NCBI GenBank assembly: GCA_963786155.1
Contig: CAWAXW010000006.1
Coordinates: 744,001 to 808,000 of the forward strand
From: CAWAXW01 sp963786155
GTDB taxonomy: Bacteria; Actinomycetota; CADDZG01; WHSQ01
DNA: 64,000 bases
Direction of reading: 5' to 3'
Below, piece by piece: positions 40,548 through 47,902 of the stretch (positions are counted from its first letter, which is position 1; each line of letters opens with the position of its first letter). Made by a program: the position numbers and the translations under genes. Under the pieces are notes generated by a model. That model saw nothing but the letters and a program-made list of their open reading frames with translations. It had not been told where the DNA came from and did no database searches.

Positions 40548-43298
40548 ATGACGCATCCCACCGGATACCCGAAGCACCGCGAGGTAGATGTGGCGCTTCG
40601 GGACGGTTCGACCATCCATGTGCGCCCGGTCTTGCCTGCGGACCTTCACGACGTCAAACAGTTGTTCGAAGCGATCTCGGCAGAATCTTCTGTTCTGCGC
40701 TTCCACGGCATTCGGACGCCGCTGATCGACGAGCTCAGACGGTTCGTTGAGGTCGACTACCGGGACGTCATGAGTCTCGTGGCAACAACTGCGAGGACCG
40801 GTGAGTCTCGGATCGTCGCCTTGGCGAGCTACTTCGTTGCAGCCGACGGACCCGCTGAGGTGGCCGTAGTCGTGAACGACCCTTACCAGGGCCGAGGTAT
40901 CGGCAGCATCTTGATAGAACACCTAGGGGAAGCGGCTGCCGAGGTGGGGATCGAGACGTTCGAAGCAAACGTGATGGCAAGGAACACCGACATGCTCGAG
41001 GTCCTCCGAGAGTCTCGCTTGCCGCTCGAAGAAAGCATTCAGAGTGCTGTGGTGCACGCCGTGTTCCCGACCGCTCCGACGCCCGAAGCGATCGAAGCCT
41101 TCGAGAGGCGTGAGGCGACCGCGGCTGCAGCCGCGCTGCGTTTGTTCTTTGTGCCCCAGTCCGTCGCCGTGATCGGGGCATCTCGCAAGCGAGGCGGAAT
41201 AGGTGGGGAGCTTTTCCACAACCTCGTCCAGGCCGGATTCGACGGCGCTATCCATCCCGTCAATCCCACTTCAGATGTCGTTCAGTCGATGGCCGCCTAT
41301 AAGAGTGTTCTCGACGTTCCTGGACAAGTGGATCTTGCAGTCATCGTGGTGCCTGCCGCGCGCGTTGTCGCCGTAGCCGAAGAATGCGGTCGGAAAGGTG
41401 TGCGGGCATTGCTCGTGATCTCCTCCGGTTTTGCCGAGACAAGCCTTGAGGGGGCGCGTAGGCAGCAGGAATTGCTTGCCGTAGCCCGGCGGTACGGGAT
41501 GAGGGTCGTTGGTCCCAACTGCATGGGATTGCTCAACACTGATCCTGCTGTGCGACTGAACGCTACTTTCGCGTCATCGATGCCCGGACATGGTCGACTC
41601 GGATTCTCCTCACAGTCAGGCGCCCTAGGCATCGCAGTGATGGACCGGGCGGCGGAGCTGGGCCTGGGCCTATCGACCTTCATCTCGGTCGGAAACAAGG
41701 CGGATATCTCGGGAAACGACCTCCTTCAGTATTGGGAGCAGGACCCGGATACAGATGTGGTGCTCCTTTACCTGGAGTCTTTCGGGAATCCCCGGAAGTT
41801 CGCACGTATCGCGCGACGCGTGGCTCGGAGCAAGCCGATCGTGGCTGTGAAGAGTGGGCGATCGAAGTCAGGGGCGAGGGCTGCCGCCTCTCACACAGCG
41901 AGCCTCGTTGCCCAGGATGTGGCTGTCGACGCCCTATTCCACCAAGCCGGCGTCATAAGAACGGACACCCTGGAAGAGCTATTTGACGTCGCCAACCTCC
42001 TTGCGCATCAGACCTTGCCTTCTGGTCGGAATGTGGCGATCCTTACGAACGCCGGAGGGCTCGGCATCCTCTGCGCCGATGCGTGCGAGGCGGCGGGGCT
42101 ATCGGTTTCCGAGCTGTCGCCGCCGACCACTACCACTCTAGAGAGACTGCTTCCAGCAGAGGCAAGCGCGCATAATCCGGTTGACATGATCGCGTCTGCA
42201 AGCGCGGCGCAGTACGGGGAGGCCTTGCGGATTCTTCTCGCAGATCCAACGGTCCACTCCGTGGTCGTGATCTTCATCCCACCACTCGTCACGCGTGCGG
42301 AGGACGTCGCTGCTGCTCTGATAACGGTCGCCGCTCAGAACAAGCACAAACCGCTCTTGGCATGTTTCCTTGGCGTGCATGGGATACATGAATCACTCAT
42401 AGAGGGCGACACGGTGATCCCGACGCATGCATTTCCGGAGTCGGCTGCTAAGGCACTCGGCAGCGTGACTCGATACGCCGCGTGGCGGGAACGCGATCAA
42501 GGTTCGCGCCCTGATTTCGAAGACATCGATCACGCTGCCGGTATCAGCCTTGCTGGTTCCCTGGTTGAGGGGGGGGAAAGGTGGCTTAAACCAGACGAAG
42601 TCGCCGCCCTATTGGGCCGATACGGCATCCTTACGGCGACGGGAGTCGTCGTTGATAGCGCGGAGGAGGTCGAGAAGGCAGCGGCAGAGATGGGTTCACC
42701 CGTGGCGGTGAAGATCGTCTCCCCCTCGATCCTCCATAAGAGTGATGTCGGGGGAGTTCAGTTGGGCCTGACCTCACCCGCGCTCGCGGGAAAGGCGGCG
42801 CGATCGATGCTGGAATCGCTTAGGGCGGAAGGACGTGACTCCGAGATAGAGGGTTTCCTAGTCCAGGAGATGGTTCCAACCGAAGGGGCTGAGTTCTTCA
42901 TCGGGGTCACCCACGACCCACTGTTCGGCCCCCTGATCGCGTGCGGAGCCGGGGGGATCATGGTGGAAATCATGCGAGATGTCGCCATCAGGATCACACC
43001 GCTGACAGATGTTGACGCGATGGAGATGCTTCGCTCGCTCAAAAGCTGGCCACTCCTCGAGGGCTACCGAGGTCAGCCGCCCCTCGACTCCAGGTCGCTG
43101 GAAGAACTTCTCCTACGGATCTCTGTCCTCGTCGAGGATCTGCCACACATCGCCGAGCTGGACCTGAACCCTGTGCTCGTTCGCCCCTCATTCGGTGGCA
43201 GCGTCGTGGTGGACGCACGGGTTCGCGTCATGAGACCCAAACCGGCGTCGCCACTTGGTTCTCGCACCTCTCCAACTAGGACAGAGCCGCCCGCTTGA
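40548..43298 (+). CDS. GNAT-fused ADP-forming acyl-CoA synthetase
   Basis: A 916-residue fusion. Residues ~15-190 are a GNAT acetyltransferase (VVVNDPYQGRGIGSILIEHL, the acetyl-CoA loop). A CoA-binding domain follows (FFVPQSVAVIGASRKRGGIG), then two succinyl-CoA-ligase-like domains with the phospho-His motif AASHTASLVAQD, and a C-terminal ATP-grasp domain (SPVAVKIVSPSILHKSDVGG). The same order occurs in Pat-type acetylases of other bacteria. The synthetase part could make ATP from acetyl-CoA with release of acetate, useful without respiration. ATG 40,548 directly precedes the charged start; a TTG at 40,479 is less likely. Located 85 bases behind adh. Confidence 0.85.
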   Translation: MTHPTGYPKHREVDVALRDGSTIHVRPVLPADLHDVKQLFEAISAESSVLRFHGIRTPLIDELRRFVEVDYRDVMSLVATTARTGESRIVALASYFVAADGPAEVAVVVNDPYQGRGIGSILIEHLGEAAAEVGIETFEANVMARNTDMLEVLRESRLPLEESIQSAVVHAVFPTAPTPEAIEAFERREATAAAAALRLFFVPQSVAVIGASRKRGGIGGELFHNLVQAGFDGAIHPVNPTSDVVQSMAAYKSVLDVPGQVDLAVIVVPAARVVAVAEECGRKGVRALLVISSGFAETSLEGARRQQELLAVARRYGMRVVGPNCMGLLNTDPAVRLNATFASSMPGHGRLGFSSQSGALGIAVMDRAAELGLGLSTFISVGNKADISGNDLLQYWEQDPDTDVVLLYLESFGNPRKFARIARRVARSKPIVAVKSGRSKSGARAAASHTASLVAQDVAVDALFHQAGVIRTDTLEELFDVANLLAHQTLPSGRNVAILTNAGGLGILCADACEAAGLSVSELSPPTTTTLERLLPAEASAHNPVDMIASASAAQYGEALRILLADPTVHSVVVIFIPPLVTRAEDVAAALITVAAQNKHKPLLACFLGVHGIHESLIEGDTVIPTHAFPESAAKALGSVTRYAAWRERDQGSRPDFEDIDHAAGISLAGSLVEGGERWLKPDEVAALLGRYGILTATGVVVDSAEEVEKAAAEMGSPVAVKIVSPSILHKSDVGGVQLGLTSPALAGKAARSMLESLRAEGRDSEIEGFLVQEMVPTEGAEFFIGVTHDPLFGPLIACGAGGIMVEIMRDVAIRITPLTDVDAMEMLRSLKSWPLLEGYRGQPPLDSRSLEELLLRISVLVEDLPHIAELDLNPVLVRPSFGGSVVVDARVRVMRPKPASPLGSRTSPTRTEPPA

Positions 43299-43346
43299 TC
43301 CGAAGTCCAGGGGCCGTTCTTCCCTCTTGAGGAGGCCCGGTGCGCC

Positions 43347-44519
43347 CTACATGCGATTCTTCTCAGGGCCTGACAATTTCTTGTGCGGGTGGTGGAGAGC
43401 TCGGTTCTGGAAGGACAGGATCTTGGGGTTCTGCACGATCCCATCGCGGATCTCGATGGCCCGCTGGATCGTCTCGTTGTCGGCCCACGCTTCCGGTCCC
43501 GCCATCACGGTCGGCAGATACGAGAGCACCGCGTCGCTGATCTCCCAGGTCGACGAGTCCCACAGGTACGACGGGCTGTGATCGACGGCGTAGTAATTGA
43601 CCCGACCTCCGACCGCGAACAACGGGTTGGAGAACGTCGTAGGCCGAGCCCACTCGAAGCCCATCCCCTCGTCGCACGACACGTCCACGACCAAGGTTCC
43701 GGGTGCGAACCGACCCAGGTCCGAGTGCGCCACGAACATGAACGGCGCCTCCGGATCCTGCAACACGCAATTGACGACGATGTCGTGTTGCGCGAGAACC
43801 TCGACCATGGGGGTCGCGCCGTCATGTGAGCTGACTTCCAGCCGTGCGTGATCCCCATCGACCGCGGCGAATTGAAGGATCGTCGCGGAATGCACCGGCG
43901 AAGCGACCTCCGTGGGGTCCCTCTGCGACAGGATCGTTACATCGAAGACTCCAAGGCTCGCAAGGGCGGTGACGGCACCGCGTGCCGTCGCTCCGAAGCT
44001 GATCACTGCGGCTCGCAGGGGCATTCCGTACTGGCCGGTGCGACCCCTCAACTGCAGCGCGTGCATCACCGAGCAGTACCCGGCGAGCTCGTTGTTCTTG
44101 TGAAAGACGTGAAGATTGAACGTCCCATCCGATCGCCACAGGTTCATCGCCTCCCAGGCGATCAGGGTCAACCTTCGATCAATGGCGTTCTGAGTCAGCT
44201 CCTCGTCCTGCACGCAGTGGGGCCACCCCCACAACACCTGTCCCTCGTGCATCCCGGTAAGGTCCTCGGCTAACGGTTTGGGCAGAACGAGGATGTCGCA
44301 CTCTTCAAAGATCTGTTGCTGAGTTCGTACACCAGCGAAGCCCCCAAGCTCTTCGGGCGTCGTCCCGAAATGTCTTCCGTAACCCTCTTCGACGAAGATG
44401 GATTCTTTGAGAGTCGAAGGGATCAAATCGAGGTGTTGAGGATGGATGGGGAGTCGTAACTCGTTCTCTTTGCGAGTTGATCCGAGCAGTCCAAGTGTGA
44501 GGAGACTCATTTCGATCAC
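43347..44519 (-). CDS. Alanine dehydrogenase/CEO-synthase-like NAD(P) oxidoreductase
   Basis: A 390-residue member of the AlaDH/transhydrogenase-alpha family. The N-terminal half contains TLGLLGSTRKENELRLPIHP and VEEGYGRHFGTTPEELGGFA; then LVLPKPLAED and a Rossmann region (AAVISFGATARGAVTALASL). The pattern resembles N5-(carboxyethyl)ornithine synthase-like members as much as true alanine dehydrogenase. Reductive amination of a 2-oxo acid by NAD(P)H is the expected chemistry. GTG 44,519 or ATG 44,510 may start it. In M. tuberculosis alanine dehydrogenase is induced by hypoxia, which fits the neighbourhood. Confidence 0.75.
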   Translation of the reverse strand: MIEMSLLTLGLLGSTRKENELRLPIHPQHLDLIPSTLKESIFVEEGYGRHFGTTPEELGGFAGVRTQQQIFEECDILVLPKPLAEDLTGMHEGQVLWGWPHCVQDEELTQNAIDRRLTLIAWEAMNLWRSDGTFNLHVFHKNNELAGYCSVMHALQLRGRTGQYGMPLRAAVISFGATARGAVTALASLGVFDVTILSQRDPTEVASPVHSATILQFAAVDGDHARLEVSSHDGATPMVEVLAQHDIVVNCVLQDPEAPFMFVAHSDLGRFAPGTLVVDVSCDEGMGFEWARPTTFSNPLFAVGGRVNYYAVDHSPSYLWDSSTWEISDAVLSYLPTVMAGPEAWADNETIQRAIEIRDGIVQNPKILSFQNRALHHPHKKLSGPEKNRM

Positions 44520-44594
44520 CCTAGCGTTCGGCGACAGCGAGTCGTTCTCGAGTCTTAAGGGCGGCCGTGATCTACGCGCTCGGTCCCACGACCG

Positions 44595-44651
44595 CTACGG
44601 AACGAGCACGCAGCGCGGATCCGAACCGTCGATCGCAATCAGTACCTTCAT
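44595..44651 (-). pseudogene. Truncated universal stress protein (UspA) remnant
   Basis: The minus strand reads MKVLIAIDGSDP, the N-terminal beta strand and first loop typical of UspA-type stress proteins, then RCVLVP and TAG. VLVP resembles the last strand of the same family (usually CPVLVVP), which suggests a large internal deletion that left both ends. An AGGAGG stands upstream and an inverted repeat lies about 63 bases ahead of the ATG. Usp genes are standard members of DosR regulons. The frame is very short, so chance resemblance cannot be excluded. Confidence 0.4.
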
Positions 44652-44707
44652 GACCGGGTCGATCCTCCTATCGGCAAGGCTTCTCCTCGTGCAACACGAT
44701 GCTCACC

Positions 44708-44721
44708 GGGGACGTGTCCTC
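44708..44721 (-). promoter_or_regulatory. Imperfect 6-2-6 inverted repeat upstream of the usp remnant
   Basis: GGGGAC-GT-GTCCTC (plus strand) has the same 6-2-6 spacing as the other boxes and is closer to the mycobacterial DosR half-site GGGACT, with one mismatch between arms. Its centre is about 63 bases ahead of the minus-strand ATG at 44,651, a distance similar to the 70-75 bases at the other sites. Confidence 0.35.
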
Positions 44722-44736
44722 AGAGCTGGTTCACGC

Positions 44737-45129
44737 CTAAGTCCGGGCGGTGAGCTCGCCGTCGTCCGCTACGAGCGTTGAGAGGTAGTCGCGCATCGAC
44801 ACGATACGGAAGTCATCGCGTTCGCGCACTATCAGGTGTCGGACCCGGGCACTCCGCATGCGCTCGATCGCGGTCGCATCGTCGATCGGCCCGTCCACAA
44901 CCACCGGGAAGTCGTTGGCTATCTCGCCGACCGTCGTCTCCTGAGAGTCCTTCGCCTGCGCCACGAACCAAGAAAGGTCGCGCTCGGTGATGATGCCAAT
45001 GAATCGCTTGTCTGCGTCCAATACTCCAAGGGCCCCGATACTGAAGTCGGCCATGAGCCGAGCCGCGTCCTGCACCGTCGCCTCGGAACGCATCGATATC
45101 AGCGGATGGGTCTGCACTCGGGTCGTCAT
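44737..45129 (-). CDS. Stand-alone CBS-domain-pair protein
   Basis: 130 residues forming two CBS motifs: TVQDAARLMADFSIGALGVL / FIGIITERDLSW and ATAIERMRSARVRHLIVRER / FRIVSMRDYLSTL. CBS pairs bind adenosyl ligands. The hypoxic response protein Hrp1 (Rv2626c) of the M. tuberculosis DosR regulon has this same build. GGGAGGTG six bases ahead of ATG 45,129 supports the start. Box C lies 74 bases upstream (centre to ATG). Confidence 0.85.
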   Translation of the reverse strand: MTTRVQTHPLISMRSEATVQDAARLMADFSIGALGVLDADKRFIGIITERDLSWFVAQAKDSQETTVGEIANDFPVVVDGPIDDATAIERMRSARVRHLIVRERDDFRIVSMRDYLSTLVADDGELTART

Positions 45130-45195
45130 CGCGCCACCTCCCGGTTTGGCCGTTTCGTGTCCGCCAAGCGTGCATCCGGGCGGGGAGACTCGGTA

Positions 45196-45209
45196 GGGCC
45201 GCTCGGCCC
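45196..45209 (-). promoter_or_regulatory. DosR-box-like inverted repeat, box C
   Basis: Read towards the CBS gene the sequence is GGGCCG-AG-CGGCCC followed by TA, against GGGCCG-AA-CGGCCC and TA in elements A and B, i.e. one difference in 16 bases. Its centre is about 74 bases ahead of the ATG at 45,129. The second palindrome CCGGGA-GG-TCCCGG of A and B is absent here. Confidence 0.6.
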
Positions 45210-45363
45210 TCGCCGCAGGTGCCGTTGGTAACGGAAGCGCGTTCTCGTACTCAGGCCGTTTGGCCACCGCGCCGAGGTAGCGGTCGGACCCCCGGGGGCC
45301 CCGGTTGCGCTGTGCGGCCGACTCCTCTTCGCCAGGGGTCGTCGCTCTGGAGGGCCGGCTTCC

Positions 45364-45402
45364 CCGGGAGGTCCCGGGATTGGGGGGCCGAACGGCCCTA
45401 AC
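45364..45402 (+). promoter_or_regulatory. 39-bp element, copy B: tandem inverted repeats, DosR-box-like
   Basis: Same two palindromes as copy A, CCGGGA-GG-TCCCGG (45,364-45,377) and GGGCCG-AA-CGGCCC (45,385-45,398), with centres again 21 bp apart. Only position 45,381 differs from copy A. It ends 59 bases ahead of the ATG of the PNPOx-like gene. Conservation at an unlinked promoter argues for a shared regulator. Confidence 0.7.
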
Positions 45403-45460
45403 CCATCGTCTACGCGGCGCCCAGTATTGGGGGTGGCTTCAAATCGAGAGGAGAACCACC

Positions 45461-45865
45461 ATGCACGGTAGGCCGACGGAAACGCTTGACCGCGAGGAGT
45501 GCGTCAAGCTCATGGAGCGCCATCCCTCGTGCGTCGGGCGCATAGCGCTCGCGGGGCCCAGGCCGGTGATCTTCCCGGTGAACTATGCGATCGATCGCGG
45601 AAACATCGTGTTTCGGACAGATCCGGGATCGAAGTTCCACGCGGCCGTTCATAAGTCTTTCGTCGCGTTCGAGGTCGACTGGGTCGAACCTACTTGGCAG
45701 ACTGGGTGGAGCGTCGTCGCGAGAGGGCAAGCCCACGTCGTCGTTGATCCGGGAGAGCTCCAAAGGGTCCGGCAGCTTTCGCTAGCACCGTGGGCCGCGG
45801 GAGAGAAGGAGCACTACGTGAGCATTGACACCAAGCTGATCTCCGGCAGACGCTTGAGCGAGTGA
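45461..45865 (+). CDS. Pyridoxamine-5'-phosphate-oxidase-like flavin/F420 split-barrel protein
   Basis: A protein of 134 residues: LDREECVKLMERHPSCVGRI, FPVNYAIDRGNIVFRTDPGS and FVAFEVDWVEPTWQTGWSVV are the strands of the FMN-binding split barrel used by PNPOx-like and nitroreductase-like proteins. Proteins of this class (such as Rv3129) occur in the M. tuberculosis DosR regulon. GAGAGGAG precedes the ATG. It is the first gene of a probable operon with the FAD oxidoreductase and the VIT1-like transporter, preceded by element B. Substrate unknown. Confidence 0.8.
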   Translation: MHGRPTETLDREECVKLMERHPSCVGRIALAGPRPVIFPVNYAIDRGNIVFRTDPGSKFHAAVHKSFVAFEVDWVEPTWQTGWSVVARGQAHVVVDPGELQRVRQLSLAPWAAGEKEHYVSIDTKLISGRRLSE

Positions 45866-47031
45866 TGGAATCAATGAGCCGCCCTATCGTCGTTATCGGG
45901 GGAGGCATCGTCGGAACGGCGATCGCCTATGAACTCCAAAAAGCCGACGCGCCGACGATCCTGGTTGAGCGAGACGTCGAACCTCAAGGTGCCTCTGCAT
46001 TCTCTTTCGCATCGCTTAGTGCTCTCGATGAGCCACAGCGCGATGCGTATCTCCTTAAAACTCACGGGATGATCGCGTGGCGCGAATTGGGGAAGGTTTT
46101 CGGCGATGACCTAGGGATTCGTTTCCCCGGTGAGCTCCGGTGGGCCGAGTCAGCGCAGGCGGGCAGACATCTCACATCTTTGATCGAGCGTGCAACTAGT
46201 CGTGGGTACCCGGTCCGTCCCATTTCCGCTGAGGAGGTCACCAGACGCGAGCCCGCCAGCAAGGCTAGAAGTGTCGGTGCTGCGTGCTTTGCGCCAAACG
46301 ACGGTCAGGCGGATCCTCACCGCGCTATCGATGTGTTGCGAGGCGCGTTTACCGACAGCGGGGGAACGTTCCTCGTCGGCCGAGCCAGCCTCATTGTCGA
46401 AGAGTTAGGTATCACCGTGCGCGTTGGGGGCGACCGGGTCGAAGCGTCGACCGTTGTTGTCGCGACCGGTTCTGAAACCACCGCGATGCTCGAGCGGCTC
46501 GGGTGGGAGATACCGATGGATCCCAGTCCGGGTCTGTTGTCGGTGACCAAGCCGATCGAGCCCTTACTTGAGGGCACTGTTTACGTTTATCCGCAGAGCG
46601 GCTTGTCCGTGCATCTTCGACAAATGCGTGACGGGCGAGTGCTTATTGGAGAACGCGCGCAGGATGAGGTCGCCAAGAACCCAACGCTAGAGCACGCGCT
46701 GTCGCTGTTTCGTCAAGCCCAGAGGTCGTTCCCGGCGCTCGAGACGACCCAGTTGGATCACTTCACTGTCGAATGGCGCCCGATGCCTCGAGACGGTATG
46801 CCTATCGTGGGTCGCCTACCGGGTTGTCCTTCCGTGTACGTCGCGACGGGTCATAGTGGGGTGACTACCGCTCCGGCCTTAGCTCATTTCGTTACCCAAG
46901 AGATCGTTCACGGGACGGAAGCCGAGCGCTTGAAGCCATTTCGACCTTCTCGCTTCCCGGCTCATCGGGCGGACGCCTACCTAAGCATCGAAGAGGCTTT
47001 CAGCGGAGCGTCTGAATATTTCATCGGCTAA
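45865..47031 (+). CDS. FAD-dependent oxidoreductase, DAO (glycine/D-amino-acid oxidase-like) family
   Basis: 388 residues. The FAD dinucleotide motif VIGGGIVGTAIAYELQ lies at the N-terminus and TVVVATGSETT in the middle. The C-terminal VEWRPMPRDGMPIVGRLPGC ... VATGHSGVTTAPALAH is the usual flavin-binding end of the DAO family. Such enzymes oxidise amines or amino acids. The ATG overlaps the upstream stop (TGATG); GTG 45,862 is also possible. Located in the putative DevR-controlled operon. Confidence 0.8.
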   Translation: MESMSRPIVVIGGGIVGTAIAYELQKADAPTILVERDVEPQGASAFSFASLSALDEPQRDAYLLKTHGMIAWRELGKVFGDDLGIRFPGELRWAESAQAGRHLTSLIERATSRGYPVRPISAEEVTRREPASKARSVGAACFAPNDGQADPHRAIDVLRGAFTDSGGTFLVGRASLIVEELGITVRVGGDRVEASTVVVATGSETTAMLERLGWEIPMDPSPGLLSVTKPIEPLLEGTVYVYPQSGLSVHLRQMRDGRVLIGERAQDEVAKNPTLEHALSLFRQAQRSFPALETTQLDHFTVEWRPMPRDGMPIVGRLPGCPSVYVATGHSGVTTAPALAHFVTQEIVHGTEAERLKPFRPSRFPAHRADAYLSIEEAFSGASEYFIG

Positions 47032-47033
47032 GT

Positions 47034-47804
47034 GTGCTGAAAGGTGTGCCTACGATGGTCAGCACTCTGAATGTCGAGTCGCACAGCCCTGGAGCGATAA
47101 GGGAGAGACTCTCGCACCCTCAGGGACGGACTCATCTGCGCGATTTCATCTATGGGGGCATAGACGGAGCTGTAACGACGTTTGCCGTGGTCGCAGGTGT
47201 CGCCGGCGCAGGCCTATCTGCAACAGTTGTAATCATCCTTGGGGTCGCAAATCTGATCGCCGACGGGTTCAGCATGGCCGTTAGCAACTTCGCAGCAACG
47301 CGCGCGGAGATGCAACAGCGAGCACTGGCGAGGGTCGACGAGGAGCGCCAGATACTGGAGATCCCAGAGGGAAAACGAGAGGAGATAAAGCAGATCTTCG
47401 CCCTGAAGGGGTTCTCCGGCGAACACCTGGACCGTGTCGTCGAAGTCATTACCGACAATCCAAGGGTCTGGGTCGATACCATGATGCTCGAGGAACGCGG
47501 CTACAGCACGGCTCCAGAGGAACCTTTGCGAGCGGCTGGCGCGACGTTCCTAGCATTCGTCATTGTTGGCTTCATTCCATTGTTTGCGGTCATCCTCGAT
47601 GCAGTGTTCCCATCTGTGATCGAACAACCCTTCCTACTGAGCTCCCTAATGACCGGGGTCGCGTTCTTCGTGGTCGGCGCTCTCAAGAGCAAGTTCGTTG
47701 GGCAACGATGGTGGTTATCTGGTTCGGAGACCCTGGTGATGGGTGGATCGGCTGCAGCTATCGCTTATGTGATCGGTACCATTCTCGGCAACGTAGTTGG
47801 TTGA
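47034..47804 (+). CDS. VIT1/CCC1-family iron/manganese transporter-like membrane protein
   Basis: 256 residues with five TM helices. The first half contains FIYGGIDGAVTTFAVVAGVA and NLIADGFSMAVSNFAATRAE, the signature of the VIT1/CCC1 family. A cytoplasmic helical domain with EEIKQIFALKGFSGEHLDRV, rich in acidic residues, binds metal in plant VIT1. Members move Fe2+ or Mn2+ out of the cytosol. GTG 47,034 or ATG 47,055 may be the start. It is the last gene of the element-B operon; iron handling agrees with hypoxia or nitrosative stress. Confidence 0.8.
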   Translation: MLKGVPTMVSTLNVESHSPGAIRERLSHPQGRTHLRDFIYGGIDGAVTTFAVVAGVAGAGLSATVVIILGVANLIADGFSMAVSNFAATRAEMQQRALARVDEERQILEIPEGKREEIKQIFALKGFSGEHLDRVVEVITDNPRVWVDTMMLEERGYSTAPEEPLRAAGATFLAFVIVGFIPLFAVILDAVFPSVIEQPFLLSSLMTGVAFFVVGALKSKFVGQRWWLSGSETLVMGGSAAAIAYVIGTILGNVVG

Positions 47805-47902
47805 GGCTTTGCAGCGCCGAGTGGCCCGAAAGAAAGGGAGGAATGACGCGTTCCAAGTCGACTGGGTTGAGTGAGTGACGGATCAGGGGCAGCACTCTTA
47901 GA

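Larger units (their letters stand above)
44520..44736. other. Intergenic stretch with a universal-stress-protein remnant
   Basis: 217 bases lie between the AlaDH-like start and the CBS gene end. On the minus strand they contain an inverted repeat (44,708-44,721), an AGGAGG (44,665-44,670), and the 18-codon frame listed separately. No full-length gene is present on either strand. Confidence 0.6.
45130..45460. other. 331-bp divergent intergenic region carrying two regulatory elements
   Basis: No gene is visible. The region separates the minus-strand CBS gene from the plus-strand PNPOx-like gene and holds box C (45,196-45,209) facing the former and element B (45,364-45,402) facing the latter. 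Between them are only GC-rich runs (GACCCCCGGGGGCCCC near 45,287). Each gene therefore has its own box at a similar distance. Confidence 0.6.

Noticed and set aside
44520..44594. Stem-like GGGCGGCCG sequence as an additional DosR-like box
   Set aside because: The arms do not match in the 6-2-6 layout and no start codon lies at the usual distance.
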